Positions 41,885-52,492 are shown, counted from the stretch's first letter. The stretch: 64,000 bases of DNA from Sphingobacterium chuzhouense (GCF_014692525.1 NZ_JACNYL010000002.1:930001-994000); one strand, 5' to 3'. A program made the numbers and translations. Notes: a model not told the origin generated them from the sequence alone.

Positions 41885-43522
41885 CTATCCTACCCTTTCT
41901 ATATCATTAAGGGTATTCATTTTCTTATATTCCAAGAAGCCTTTGATATCTTCAAAGTGCTCTCTTACGCGCTTGTTGCCAAACTCGAAAACTTTCGTTG
42001 CCAATCCATCAAGGAAGTCTCTATCGTGCGATACCAAAATCAGCGTACCATCAAATTCTTGCAGGGCATCTTTAATGATATCTTTGGTTTTCATGTCCAG
42101 GTGATTGGTAGGCTCATCAAGGATGAGCACATTCACAGGTTCTAACAATAGCTTGATCATAGCCAGACGTGTTTTTTCTCCTCCGGAGAGTACCTTCACC
42201 TTTTTGGTCGTATCGTCTCCGCTAAACATGAATGCACCCAGGAGATCTTTGATTTTGACACGTACGTCACCTACGGCAATTTGGTCAATGGTTTCGAACA
42301 CGGTAAGTTCTTCATCCAGCAACGATGCCTGATTTTGTGCAAAATACCCGATTTGGGCATTATGCCCTACTTTTAGAGAGCCTTCGTAATCAATTTCACC
42401 CATGATCGCTTTAATCATGGTGGATTTACCCTCTCCATTTTTACCGACGAAAGCTACTTTCTCTCCACGTTCGATAACCATCGAGGTTTTTTCGAAAACG
42501 ACATGCTCTCCGTAGGCTTTGGTAAGTTCTTCAACGATGACAGGATATTGTCCCGAACGGGGAGATGGCGGGAATTTTAAACGTAGCGCGGAGGTATCTA
42601 CCTCGTCCACTTCGATGATATCCAGTTTTTCCAACATCTTAACGCGGGACTGCACCTGCAATGTTTTGGAATAAGTGCCTTTAAAACGATCTATAAATTC
42701 TTGCGTATCGGCAATAAAACGTTGTTGTTCTTCGTAAGCCTTCAGTTGATGCTGACGTCGTTCTTGACGCAACTGCAGGTAGTGAGAGTATTTTGCTTTA
42801 TAGTCGTAAATACGCCCCATTGTTACCTCGATCGTGCGGTTCGTGATATGATCAACAAATGCACGGTCATGGGAGATGACGATAACAGCTTTGGCCGAAT
42901 TGACCAGAAAATCCTCCAGCCACTCGATACTTTCTATATCCATGTGGTTGGTAGGCTCATCAAGAAGTATTAAATCGGGCTTTTTCAACAGAATTTTGGC
43001 GAGTTCTATACGCATACGCCAACCACCAGAAAACTCAGCTGTCTGACGGCTAAAATCCCGCCGTTCAAAACCCAAGCCTTTTAATACTTTTTCAACTTCT
43101 GCATCATAGTTGGTTTCTTCGATGGAATAGAACTTTTCGCTTAGCTCGGAAACCTGCTCAATTAACTTCATGTACTCGTCCGATTCATAATCGGTACGGA
43201 TGTTTAGTTGTTCATTGAGCGCTTCAAGTTCGTCACGCATCTGGTAGACTTCATCAAAAGCTTTAGAGGTCTCCTCAAAAACCGTCATATTATCCTCGGT
43301 CAACAGGTGTTGAGGGAGGTAAGCGATCACCGCTTCCTTCGGTCCGCTGATATGGCCGGTAGTGGGTTTCCCTACGCCGGCAATGATTTTTAGTAAGGTG
43401 GATTTTCCTGCACCATTCTTTCCCATCAGGGCTATCTTGTCATTTTCATTGATGGAAAACGATACATCACTGAAAAGGGTTGTTCCGCCAAAGGATACGG
43501 AGATATTATTTACGTCTATCAC
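41885..43522 (-). CDS. ABC-F family ATPase
   Basis: Soluble protein of 545 aa with two ABC cassettes and no membrane domain. The first Walker A is ALMGKNGAGKSTLLKIIAG near residue 32 and the second is AFVGKNGEGKSTMIKAIMG near 345; each cassette has its signature (FSGGWRMRIELAKILLKKPD and LSGGEKTRLAMIKLLLEP) and Walker B (LILLDEPTNHMD, LILDEPTNHLD). A basic linker lies between (LRQERRQHQLKAYEEQQRF). ABC-F proteins act at the ribosome to relieve stalling or confer antibiotic protection; this one is closest to housekeeping Uup/YbiT-like members. Confidence 0.93.
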   Translation of the reverse strand: MIDVNNISVSFGGTTLFSDVSFSINENDKIALMGKNGAGKSTLLKIIAGVGKPTTGHISGPKEAVIAYLPQHLLTEDNMTVFEETSKAFDEVYQMRDELEALNEQLNIRTDYESDEYMKLIEQVSELSEKFYSIEETNYDAEVEKVLKGLGFERRDFSRQTAEFSGGWRMRIELAKILLKKPDLILLDEPTNHMDIESIEWLEDFLVNSAKAVIVISHDRAFVDHITNRTIEVTMGRIYDYKAKYSHYLQLRQERRQHQLKAYEEQQRFIADTQEFIDRFKGTYSKTLQVQSRVKMLEKLDIIEVDEVDTSALRLKFPPSPRSGQYPVIVEELTKAYGEHVVFEKTSMVIERGEKVAFVGKNGEGKSTMIKAIMGEIDYEGSLKVGHNAQIGYFAQNQASLLDEELTVFETIDQIAVGDVRVKIKDLLGAFMFSGDDTTKKVKVLSGGEKTRLAMIKLLLEPVNVLILDEPTNHLDMKTKDIIKDALQEFDGTLILVSHDRDFLDGLATKVFEFGNKRVREHFEDIKGFLEYKKMNTLNDIERVG

Positions 43523-43581
43523 GATATGTGTCTATTAAAAAAACAGCCGCAAAGATACAGCAATATAATGTGTTCTGCCTA

Positions 43582-43803
43582 TTAAACTTTGGGAAATGCT
43601 TTGCCTGACTGTCCTGATATACTTATCCATTTTAGTAATTTGTTTTTTTGTATCCAAAACAGTTCGCTACGAAGTATCAGCCTAGCTCTGGCATAGTGAA
43701 CATCTGCCGTGACAAGCTCTTCGCCGACACCTTGACCACTGAAAGTTTCGCAATAAGCATGCATTTGTATAGAAATAAAGTATGCATTCCTTTCAATTTT
43801 CAA
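43582..43803 (-). pseudogene. Possible remnant of a TolC-family gene
   Basis: The minus-strand frame contains FSGQGVGEELVTADVHYARA and RLILRSELFWIQKNKLLKWI, which resembles the last helical repeat of TolC-type outer-membrane efflux proteins (G-x-x-x-x-E-x-V-x-A-x-x-x-x-A-R ... K-L-L). Nothing of the remaining 350 or so residues is present. The likeness is moderate and this could also be a chance ORF. Confidence 0.3.
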
Positions 43804-44506
43804 TAACTACTGGCTTCCCAGCTTCACATATTACCGGCTGATTCTTAACGAGTTTTTCAGAGGGAAATCCGGATTCGCATTTTGTTTTTTCCAAAGACAT
43901 CTTTCTCACCATTAACATGTTGTAAACATCTAATTTATTATCCATCTCTTCTTTTCCCACTGTTTTATGAACAGCAAAAGCTTCAATACTACAATTTTGA
44001 AACAAAATATAACGGCCAGTCCACTGATTTGCGTCGTTGCAAGAAACGTTTTCGTAGAAAGTCTTTATCTCTTCATACCAAATTGGAAGCTCTAAATTAA
44101 CTTCTTCAAGTGAGAGGTCATGTGAGTATATTAGTAAAGGTTTACTATTCTGACAAACTTTTCTAACAGGTGGATTCGGTAATAAAGATTCCTCCCTCGC
44201 CCATGCGAAACCTTCTCTAGAACCTGCGATCTCTCGTTCTCTTAGAATATCTTCTAGCTCTAATTTAATTCTGGCGAATTTTTCAATAATTGATAAATGA
44301 ACGGGGTAATAGTTCCCCCCTGTTGAAACGATATCAAATTCTTCAATATTTGAACACGGAATAGATTGTGTCAAAGCCGTAATCTCAGCACGCTTTTTAT
44401 TTGCCAAATCATCCCAATACTCGAATGATTTAGGCTCATTCTTAGAACATGCTAAAAAGAGTGCAAGTATAAAAATCTGCAATAGAGTATGTTTTTTCAT
44501 TTTCAT
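43793..44506 (-). CDS. Uncharacterised lipoprotein
   Basis: Protein of 237 aa with a lipoprotein leader (LLQIFILALFLACSK, acylated Cys at residue 20). The mature part has eight or so cysteines in pairs (for example SIPCSNIEEF, VRKVCQNSKP, NVSCNDANQW, QPVICEAGKP), suggesting disulfides and an extracytoplasmic location. No family recognised. It is preceded on the same strand by an outer-membrane-protein gene 58 bp away. Confidence 0.7.
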   Translation of the reverse strand: MKMKKHTLLQIFILALFLACSKNEPKSFEYWDDLANKKRAEITALTQSIPCSNIEEFDIVSTGGNYYPVHLSIIEKFARIKLELEDILREREIAGSREGFAWAREESLLPNPPVRKVCQNSKPLLIYSHDLSLEEVNLELPIWYEEIKTFYENVSCNDANQWTGRYILFQNCSIEAFAVHKTVGKEEMDNKLDVYNMLMVRKMSLEKTKCESGFPSEKLVKNQPVICEAGKPVVIEN

Positions 44507-44564
44507 AATTGATATCTATAACTATCAAGCAGGGTGATGTAGTGAAGTTTGAGCTTAGGGAGTT

Positions 44565-45146
44565 TTACTTCCCTAATCTAAAACCAAGTGTTACGCCACC
44601 GATCGGAGCAAATTCGCTTTTGCTATCATAAAAATTTACACCGGGACCGATGTTGACGTTCATCATAAAACGCTCTCCGTAATTACGCTGTATACCCCAT
44701 ATCGCTCCTAACAGTAAGGTAAAGTCAGGCACATATAAATTATCACTTTTGGCTATAGAAGGACCGGCTGCTCCAACAACTCCAGCTATATAATTTCCCG
44801 AGTTACGTGCAACTTTTTTCCCTTTCTGGAGCCTTTTGTTTAAATTATAGTAATGCCTGATTTGCACATCAAGAGCTGGCCGGATTGCATATCCCCATTC
44901 CGATTCTTCATAGTGATAATCATTAATTGTTATGGAGGTTTTAGTGTATAAAACACTTCCTGCTATAGGACCCGAAAAGCGCAGCGTTGTTTTATTGCTA
45001 ATACCCTTTTCGTAGGATACGTTTATAAGGATATTACAAGCAAATTGGTGCTTCTCCACTTTGGCTTCAGCTTCCCCCGCTGATTGAGCAAGAGTTATAC
45101 CGGTAAAGGCCATCAACAAAAGTGATGTAAGAAAATAGCTTTTCAT
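44565..45146 (-). CDS. Uncharacterised outer-membrane-type protein
   Basis: Protein of 193 aa from the ATG at 45146, which gives a signal peptide (MKSYFLTSLLLMAFTGITLA, cleavage near AQ); the frame is open 74 codons further but that part is not protein-like. The mature part is strand-rich with alternating hydrophobics and ends in an outer-membrane-style strand (APIGGVTLGFRLGK). Likely a small beta-barrel. Its last 81 bp are duplicated at 38305-38385 with 93% identity. Function unknown. Confidence 0.72.
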   Translation of the reverse strand: MKSYFLTSLLLMAFTGITLAQSAGEAEAKVEKHQFACNILINVSYEKGISNKTTLRFSGPIAGSVLYTKTSITINDYHYEESEWGYAIRPALDVQIRHYYNLNKRLQKGKKVARNSGNYIAGVVGAAGPSIAKSDNLYVPDFTLLLGAIWGIQRNYGERFMMNVNIGPGVNFYDSKSEFAPIGGVTLGFRLGK

Positions 45147-45462
45147 TTTGGATATATAATTTGATCCGCAAAAGTACAAAAATAAATCATTATTGAAATA
45201 GTTAAATATAATTATTATCAAAAAAATTGCTCCATTTAAAGATGGATTACATCCCGAAGAAAAAGGCTCTGTTTTTTTTAAACAACGTTGATAATATCTA
45301 TTAACGAGGGTGACGAAATATTTAATGAATATTACCAATGGATAGAATCGAATCCGGCCATGTTGCATAAGAGGTCGAATTAATTTTACTGTTACAAATT
45401 TCTTCGAAGGTTAAATGAATTTGTATATTAGTCTAAAATAACCGATTCGAATAAGATTTGCA

Positions 45463-46026
45463 ATGTCACTATTACAACAAATGTCCGACGAGAAGCTATT
45501 ATCTCTGTTGAAAAATAGTGATGAAGCTGCGTTTACCGTGATTTATGATAGGTATTGGCAAAAGCTTTATACATTAGCCATGTATAAGGTCAATTCTTTA
45601 GAAACTGCAGAGGAGATTGTTCAGGATATTTTCTTTAGCTTATGGTTAAGACGAGAAACTTTGCAGATTCAGGTAAGCTTAGCGAGCTACTTGGTTATTT
45701 CTGTAAAATATAGGGTTATAAAAGTTCTGGACAAGCACTATAAACAAAAAAGCTATATTAACACCTTGCTCCAGTCCAATATAGCTGATAATTCGACTCA
45801 AGAACATATTTTTTTCAATGAGCTGAAAGAGCAGTTAGATAAATATACCCTCGAACTGCCAGAGAAATGTCGTTTAGTTTTTCAACTTAGTAGAGAAAAA
45901 GGTCATAGCCAAAAGCAAATTGCAGACGAATTACAAATTTCTGAAAAGACCGTTGAAGCCCATTTAAGTAAGGCACTAAAGCATTTACGCTCCCGTTTGG
46001 CCCACTTCTTTCATTTACTTTTATAA
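45463..46026 (+). CDS. ECF sigma factor of the fructan-type PUL
   Basis: Sigma factor of 187 aa of the Bacteroidota expansion family. Region 2 covers about 25-95 (FTVIYDRYWQKLYTLAMYKV, EEIVQDIFFSLWLRR). Region 4 covers about 125-180 with LPEKCRLVFQLSREKGHSQK and the helix-turn-helix QIADELQISEKTVEAHLSKA. It heads a plus-strand PUL, with FecR 62 bp downstream, and should drive transcription of the following SusC operon when released. Confidence 0.93.
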   Translation: MSLLQQMSDEKLLSLLKNSDEAAFTVIYDRYWQKLYTLAMYKVNSLETAEEIVQDIFFSLWLRRETLQIQVSLASYLVISVKYRVIKVLDKHYKQKSYINTLLQSNIADNSTQEHIFFNELKEQLDKYTLELPEKCRLVFQLSREKGHSQKQIADELQISEKTVEAHLSKALKHLRSRLAHFFHLLL

Positions 46027-46088
46027 TTTTTCAAAATAGACTAAGGGATATTTCGTCCATCGGGTACATAGTATGAAAAGCGCCCTAA

Positions 46089-47249
46089 ATGGAAAAGCAA
46101 CAATATTATGAATACCTCGCTTCGAAATGGATTGACGGCACCATCACGGAAGAGGAAAAGGATAAATTTTCTGCGTGGTTCTCCAACGTTCCCGAAAAAG
46201 ATATTCCAGTGCCTCCATCGTACGCTCGCGATACGGAGGAGCTTAGAACCCAGATATTAAACAATATTAGGCAGCGTTTAGCAGCGGAAGGTCAGATGAC
46301 GCCAGCCAAACGACCTCGTACAACAACAATCTGGACGCGCGTAGCTGCAGCAGTACTGATCATCTTTTCCATATCCTTGGTCGTTTACCAATACACAGAA
46401 CTCGCTGATGATTCGATGGTAAGTGTGATTGAGCCTGGCAGTCCGAAAGCAATTTTAACGCTGTCTGATAATAGCCAAATACTATTGGATACGATAGCAG
46501 TTGGTGTCAAAGTTTACGATGGCGATATTATTATCCAAAAAGATGAAAATGGACACCTGAGATATAGCTACTCCCCAGTGGCAAGAGACAACCACACAAC
46601 CGTATACAACACCATTAGTACCCCACGTGGGGGCGAGTATAGATTGACGCTTCCTGATGGGTCGGACGTCCGTTTAAATGCGGCATCTTCCATGAAATAT
46701 CCGATACGCTTTACGGACAACAAGAGAGAGGTAACCTTGCTGCAGGGGGAAGCGTTTTTTGAGATCAACAAGAAGACAGCGATGGGTAAACGAATACCAT
46801 TCTTGGTCCATACAGGCAATCAGGTTGTTGAAGTGCTAGGTACAAAATTTAATATCAATGCCTATGACGACGGACGGATAGCGACCACATTGGTGGAGGG
46901 ATTAATTAATGTCGGCACACATTCCAATGAGTCGAAAATGCGGCTCTACCCAGGACAACAGGCATTGTTCGAAAGCAGCAATAACAAACTAAGCGTGGCG
47001 CCTATTCAAGTTGACCAGGTAATTGCCTGGAAAGATGGTATGTTCTACTTTCAGGATGCCAGCTTACCCACCATACTTGCGGAATTTTCCCGATGGTACG
47101 ACATCGAAATTGCATACCAAGCGCCGGTTAGGGAATATCAGTTTATAGGTAAGATCCCCAGAAATACACCATTAGAGACAGCCCTAGATGTATTAAAGAC
47201 TACGGGTGTCCAATTTAAGATAGAGAATCGGAAATTAATTGTTTATTAA
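46089..47249 (+). CDS. FecR-family anti-sigma factor of the PUL
   Basis: Inner-membrane anti-sigma factor of 386 aa. The cytosolic N-terminal domain (about 1-80) binds the sigma factor, a membrane segment lies near 83-103 (TRVAAAVLIIFSISLVVYQY), and the periplasmic part has the FecR motif LTLPDGSDVRLNAASSMKYP near residue 188 and the C-terminal DUF4974 domain (GMFYFQDASLPTILAEFSRW ... LIVY). It lies between the sigma and SusC genes and should receive the signal from the STN domain of that SusC. Confidence 0.94.
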   Translation: MEKQQYYEYLASKWIDGTITEEEKDKFSAWFSNVPEKDIPVPPSYARDTEELRTQILNNIRQRLAAEGQMTPAKRPRTTTIWTRVAAAVLIIFSISLVVYQYTELADDSMVSVIEPGSPKAILTLSDNSQILLDTIAVGVKVYDGDIIIQKDENGHLRYSYSPVARDNHTTVYNTISTPRGGEYRLTLPDGSDVRLNAASSMKYPIRFTDNKREVTLLQGEAFFEINKKTAMGKRIPFLVHTGNQVVEVLGTKFNINAYDDGRIATTLVEGLINVGTHSNESKMRLYPGQQALFESSNNKLSVAPIQVDQVIAWKDGMFYFQDASLPTILAEFSRWYDIEIAYQAPVREYQFIGKIPRNTPLETALDVLKTTGVQFKIENRKLIVY

Positions 47250-47400
47250 ATCTAAAAAAATGACTTAGCCTTACAAAAAATTAGAGAAAAAACCAGATGT
47301 GCTAGAACACATCTGGAATAACGTCTCGGCCATGACCCCTTCATCAGAAATGAAGGAAACTTATTGTGTGATAAATTATAAACCAAAACATAACAAAACT

Positions 47401-50400
47401 ATGAATTTTAATGTAAAATTCAAGCCATACCTTGTGCAGTATAGATATCGCTTAAAGCCGCTATTCTTACAGACGAAGGTATCTAATGAACAATTATACG
47501 GTATTATGAGAATGAAAATCATTATCGCCATCTTGTTGGGTATGTGTATGCAGCTTCACGCTGGAGTCTATGGCCAACGGCTCCATTTGCGGGAACGCAA
47601 TGCGAGTTTAGAGAAAATATTAAAGAAGGTGGAACAACAATCGGGATATACCTTCTTTTACAACAAGAAGGATTTAAAAGAACAGATTCCCGTAAATATA
47701 CAGGTGGAAAATGAGACCCTGGTGAATACACTGGATCGGATCTTCGCCAATCAACCATACAGCTATTCGCTTCACGATAAGATTATAGTCATTAGACATA
47801 AATCTCGGCCAACTCCCACCGTACCCCAGCGGGAAGAGTTAAGTTCTGCAAAAAGTAAGCAATATGAAATCGTGGGGGCGGTCACCGATTCACTACGCAA
47901 TCCTATTTCCGGTGTATCTGTAAGGGTGTTGGGAAGTGAACGTGGTACCTCAACGGATAGTAAGGGAGAGTTTAAGATCATGGCAAAACTCGGCGAACGG
48001 TTATCCTTTTCGGTAGTAGGTTATCGGGAACATGTACAATCTATCACATCTGAAGAACAAATGACCGTCATGTTAGTACCTGATATTGCTGACCTTGAGG
48101 AGGTTGTTGTCTTGGGATTTGGACAATCACAAAAGAAAATTGCACAAACCGGATCTTTAGCTTCGATTTCAACCAAAGACCTCAAACAGAGCCCGGTAGC
48201 AAATGTAACCAACGCTTTAGCAGGGAGATTACCTGGTCTGATCACCATACAAAGGAGTGGTGAGCCAGGCTACGATAACTCCGATCTATTGATTAGGGGA
48301 CGTTCAACTTTCAATAGCGTAGCTCCCCTTGTGACTATCGATGGTGTTCAAAAAGACTACAGTGCTATTAATTTATTAGATGTAAACGAAATTGAAAATA
48401 TCACCATTCTGAAAGATGCGTCAGCTACGGCTTTATATGGGGTAAAAGGAGCAAACGGTGTGATCATCATTACTACACGAAGGGGTGTTGCGGGCAAGCC
48501 GCAGATACAAGTTTCTTCCCAGACAGCGGTCCAAAGCGCGACAAGGCTGCCCCAGATTTTAGGGTCGTACGAATACGCTCTTTTGTCTAATGAAGCCTAC
48601 CGCAACGATAATCCGGAGGGTATTCTGATCCCTTACGGGGAGATTGCATTAGAGGCGTATAGAACAGGCATCAATCCGCTGAAATACCCGAACGTCAATT
48701 GGATGGACGAGGCATTAAAAAATTCGCGATTGTCTCAGACAAATTTTAATATCAGCGGCGGCAGTCCCAAGACCAGGTATTTTGTTAATATCGGATATAC
48801 CGATCAGGATGGTATCTATAAATCAGAGAAACAGCCGAAATACGACCCGAATGTTTCGTTTAAACGTTACAACTTCCGATCAAATGTGGATGTTGATTTT
48901 GACGATGATTTTAATATGTCGCTTAATCTATTCGGTGCAATCGAAAATGGTAACTATCCTATTCCAACGGCTGCAGAACTTTTCGATATGTTACAGAAAG
49001 TAACGCCCAACGCGTTTCCGATAAAATACCCAACGGGATTTTATGCACAAACCCCTGGATTGTTGAATCCCTTCTATTGGCTTAACACGCAAGGTTATTC
49101 GCAGAACTTTAATTCGTCACTCTCTGGGATGCTCTCTGCGTCCAGAAAGCTGGATTTCATTACGGAAGGTTTATCTATAAAAGGTAATTATTCTTTTGAC
49201 GGCTATTTTAGAAATCGATTTAGAAGAACGCGTAGCGAGCGTGCTGCCTACTACAACGGCACGGGGGAATACACGGACTTAGATAGCTATTCGTATACGC
49301 AGGAAGATCTGCCTTTAACAGCTCCATCATCCTCGTTCAGTCAAAACCGGGACATCTGGATGGATATTTCGATAAATTATGCCCGTACTTTCGACAAGCA
49401 TACTTTTACCGGCCTGCTGCTAGCAAACCGTACACAAAAGGTGTTAGGTGGTGAAATCCCGTATGTTTCGCAAGGTATTGTATCGAGGCTGACATACAAT
49501 TATCAAAATAAGTATTTCACAGAATTCAATGCGGGATTTAATGGTACCGACAATTTTGCTAAGAATAACCGATATGGATTTTTTCCAGCGATATCCGCTG
49601 GTTGGGTCGTGTCCGAAGAATCATTTATGCGCGAGAATCCCGTGCTCACTTTCTTAAAGTTGAGAGGGTCATACGGTCTAACGGGAAATGACCAGCTCAA
49701 TGGCAGGCGATGGTTGTTTATTTCGGAGTTTAATGATTTTTCTGGATACAACTTTGGCGACCCATTGGTATGGCTTAGCGGCGTTGGTGAGGGAGCAATC
49801 TCTAATCCGGACGTATCGTGGGAGGTCGCCAAGAAAACCAATATCGGTATCGAAACGAAGTTTCTACATGACCTATTTGAGCTTAACCTAGATTTCTTTC
49901 ATGAAAAACGAAACGACATCCTCATTACAAGAGGCTCTGTACCCAGTATTATAGGCATCCCGGGGGGAAATTTAGCTCCTGTGAATTTTGGAAAAACGGA
50001 AAACAAAGGTTTTGAGGCAGAATTAAGCCACCGTAAGGCCATTGGTGAATTTTCGTACTTCGTGAAAGGAAATATTTCTTTTGCTCGGAATAAAATCATT
50101 TTCATGGACGAAGAACCAAAACCTTTTCCTTATCTAAGTATTACCGGCAACCCGATTGGCCAGTTCTTTGGCTTAAAATCTGACGGTTTTTTTAATAGCA
50201 GGGAGGAAATAGATAATCATCCGCAGCAGTTCGGTCAGGTGATTCCGGGTGATTTACGATATGTGGATCTAAATGGCGACGACATCATCGATCAAAATGA
50301 TGCAGGCCCGATAGGTAAAAGCGATGTGCCGGAAGTTTTCTACGGCATCTATCTCGGCATTAATTGGAAGGGCTTTGATGCCAGTTGTCTATTTCAGGGT

Positions 50401-50808
50401 GCAGATGGGTTTAACATTTTGCTGAGCGACCAAGCGGCTTATGAGTTTGTGGAAGGACGAAATGTGCTCGCACACCATCTCGGAAGATGGACGCCCGAAA
50501 CGGCGGGCTCAGCCACCTATCCCGTACTCCATTATGGCTTCAATAATAATAATCATAGACCTTCTTCTTTTTTCCTCAAAGATGCATCCTATGTTAGGTT
50601 AAAGAATGCGGAGATCGGTTATACATTCAAACGAGTCAAACTGTTTAACGACAAACAATTTAACTCGATAAGGCTATACGCAAACGGAATGAACCTTTTT
50701 ACATGGGATAAAGTTGGGGGGTCGTATGATCCCGAGATGCGAAGTGGAAGTGGAAACAACTATCCGCAACAAAAAATATACAATTTCGGTTTATCCGTGA
50801 ATTTCTAA
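47401..50808 (+). CDS. SusC-family TonB-dependent transporter with STN signalling domain
   Basis: Transporter of 1135 aa from ATG 47401 (the frame is open to 47299, but the first 34 codons are unlike the family). A hydrophobic leader (IIIAILLGMCMQLHAGVYGQ) is followed by an STN domain (LEKILKKVEQQSGYTFFYNK), a carboxypeptidase-regulatory-like domain (GAVTDSLRNPISGVSVRVLG), the TonB-type segment EEVVVLGFGQSQKK, the plug (LLIRGRSTFNSVAPLVTIDG; ILKDASATALYGVKGANGVI) and the barrel ending in YNFGLSVNF. The STN domain marks it as the signal transducer for the adjacent FecR/sigma pair. Confidence 0.95.
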   Translation: MNFNVKFKPYLVQYRYRLKPLFLQTKVSNEQLYGIMRMKIIIAILLGMCMQLHAGVYGQRLHLRERNASLEKILKKVEQQSGYTFFYNKKDLKEQIPVNIQVENETLVNTLDRIFANQPYSYSLHDKIIVIRHKSRPTPTVPQREELSSAKSKQYEIVGAVTDSLRNPISGVSVRVLGSERGTSTDSKGEFKIMAKLGERLSFSVVGYREHVQSITSEEQMTVMLVPDIADLEEVVVLGFGQSQKKIAQTGSLASISTKDLKQSPVANVTNALAGRLPGLITIQRSGEPGYDNSDLLIRGRSTFNSVAPLVTIDGVQKDYSAINLLDVNEIENITILKDASATALYGVKGANGVIIITTRRGVAGKPQIQVSSQTAVQSATRLPQILGSYEYALLSNEAYRNDNPEGILIPYGEIALEAYRTGINPLKYPNVNWMDEALKNSRLSQTNFNISGGSPKTRYFVNIGYTDQDGIYKSEKQPKYDPNVSFKRYNFRSNVDVDFDDDFNMSLNLFGAIENGNYPIPTAAELFDMLQKVTPNAFPIKYPTGFYAQTPGLLNPFYWLNTQGYSQNFNSSLSGMLSASRKLDFITEGLSIKGNYSFDGYFRNRFRRTRSERAAYYNGTGEYTDLDSYSYTQEDLPLTAPSSSFSQNRDIWMDISINYARTFDKHTFTGLLLANRTQKVLGGEIPYVSQGIVSRLTYNYQNKYFTEFNAGFNGTDNFAKNNRYGFFPAISAGWVVSEESFMRENPVLTFLKLRGSYGLTGNDQLNGRRWLFISEFNDFSGYNFGDPLVWLSGVGEGAISNPDVSWEVAKKTNIGIETKFLHDLFELNLDFFHEKRNDILITRGSVPSIIGIPGGNLAPVNFGKTENKGFEAELSHRKAIGEFSYFVKGNISFARNKIIFMDEEPKPFPYLSITGNPIGQFFGLKSDGFFNSREEIDNHPQQFGQVIPGDLRYVDLNGDDIIDQNDAGPIGKSDVPEVFYGIYLGINWKGFDASCLFQGADGFNILLSDQAAYEFVEGRNVLAHHLGRWTPETAGSATYPVLHYGFNNNNHRPSSFFLKDASYVRLKNAEIGYTFKRVKLFNDKQFNSIRLYANGMNLFTWDKVGGSYDPEMRSGSGNNYPQQKIYNFGLSVNF

Positions 50809-50829
50809 TCAACTAAATAGCATATCAAC

Positions 50830-52461
50830 ATGAATATTTTCATTAAAAATAGCATAAAGGTAACGGTGTTTTTATGGATCGCTTTCCTTTCAAGCTGCAA
50901 TAAATTCGATTCCTATTTAGATAAGGCGGAATCTGGTGGAATGTCTGAGGAAGAAGTATTTGGCAATTATAGGCAAACGGAACGTTTTTTAGCGCAGGTT
51001 TATGGTAGCGGATTAAAAATTGATTGGGTCGGAGGCGGCTTATGGTCGTTTTCGTATGATGGTGCTACCGACAACGGTTATAGTGCGTATCGGTATTGGC
51101 CCAGTCCAAAGTTTGTGTACGACGGTACGCTTACACCAGCCAATAACCCTATTGATCAATGGGCTGATTCGTATGCAGCTCTACGACGGGTCAATATGTT
51201 TTTGGAAAAGATTGACCAACTACCCGTCAGCAATCAGGAAGAGGAAACCGGTAAAGTGCGCATGAAGGGGGAAGCGTATTTTCTCCGGGCGTGGTTCTAT
51301 GCTGAACTGTTCAAGAGATACGGTGCCGTTCCATTGATCGACCGCGTTTTGCAAGTCAGCGACGACCTAAATATTCCTAGAGCAAGCGCATCGGATATCA
51401 TCAGCTTTATTTCGGAAGACTGTGATAGAGCTGCTGCCCTACTGCCAGACGTTTATACAACTAAGGACATAGGACGTGCAACTAAAGGTGCCGCATTAGC
51501 TTTAAAGTCAAGGATGTTACTTTATTTTGCAAGTGCTCTCCATAATTCAGCTAATGATCTGTCGCGCTGGGAAAAAGCGGCTACCGCTGCCCAAGAAGTC
51601 ATGAAACTTGGCGTATATAATCTGCATCAATCATTTAAAGATGTATTGCACAATAGAACCTCTTCTGAAACGATCTTTCAATATACGGCAAACTACGAAG
51701 ATCAGCTTCGTAATAACTTGATGCCAAGCCAAGGCGGTTTTGCAATCGTAACACCCAGTCAAGAACTAGTCGATGCGTTCGAAATGCAAGACGGGCACAG
51801 TATAAGCGAATCGTCAATGTATGACCCCGAGAGGCCGTATGACAACAGAGATCCACGTTTTAAAATGACCATCATCCATAACGAGTTGACTTGGCGTGGC
51901 GTACCAATAGAAACATTTGAGGGTGGCTTAGATGGCATTAACGGGAATGGAGACAATTACACCAGAACAGGTTATTATTTAGCAAAAACACTGGACGAAA
52001 ATGGAAGTATCACTCCCATATGGCGGCCAGGCAGTCATTTCTTTGTTTTTATACGGTATGCAGAGATTTTATTGAACTATGCTGAAGCGAAAAATGAGGC
52101 GTTACCTGCTCCAGATCAATCAGTTTATCAGGCAATCGACGCCGTACGCGCGAGGGTTGGTATGCCGGCACTGCCAGCCGGACTTTCTAAGGACCAGATG
52201 CGCACAAGGATTCGGAACGAAAGACGGGTAGAATTGGCTTTCGAATCCCACCGTTTTTGGGATATCAGAAGATGGAAGATAGGTGAACAGGTCATGAAAG
52301 AAGTCCACGGCATGAAAATTACCAAAAGTGGAAATGCATATAACTATCAACGATTTAAAGTAGAAAATAGATTTTATAAAAACACGTATGACCTGTTTCC
52401 CATTCCACAAAGCGAGATGAATAGAAATCATGCTCTGGTACAGAACCCAGAATACAACTAA
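50830..52461 (+). CDS. SusD/RagB-family lipoprotein of the PUL
   Basis: Surface glycan-binding lipoprotein of 543 aa paired with the upstream SusC (21-bp gap). The leader ends in a lipobox (WIAFLSSC). SusD helices and signatures are clear: MKGEAYFLRAWFYAELFKRY near 145, RYAEILLNYAEAKNEALPAP near 405 and the C-terminal RNERRVELAFESHRFWDIRR. Full length for a carbohydrate SusD. With GH32 in the same operon the ligand is probably a fructan oligosaccharide. Confidence 0.95.
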   Translation: MNIFIKNSIKVTVFLWIAFLSSCNKFDSYLDKAESGGMSEEEVFGNYRQTERFLAQVYGSGLKIDWVGGGLWSFSYDGATDNGYSAYRYWPSPKFVYDGTLTPANNPIDQWADSYAALRRVNMFLEKIDQLPVSNQEEETGKVRMKGEAYFLRAWFYAELFKRYGAVPLIDRVLQVSDDLNIPRASASDIISFISEDCDRAAALLPDVYTTKDIGRATKGAALALKSRMLLYFASALHNSANDLSRWEKAATAAQEVMKLGVYNLHQSFKDVLHNRTSSETIFQYTANYEDQLRNNLMPSQGGFAIVTPSQELVDAFEMQDGHSISESSMYDPERPYDNRDPRFKMTIIHNELTWRGVPIETFEGGLDGINGNGDNYTRTGYYLAKTLDENGSITPIWRPGSHFFVFIRYAEILLNYAEAKNEALPAPDQSVYQAIDAVRARVGMPALPAGLSKDQMRTRIRNERRVELAFESHRFWDIRRWKIGEQVMKEVHGMKITKSGNAYNYQRFKVENRFYKNTYDLFPIPQSEMNRNHALVQNPEYN

Positions 52462-52492
52462 TACGGATATACTTATTATAATTTATTAGGTT

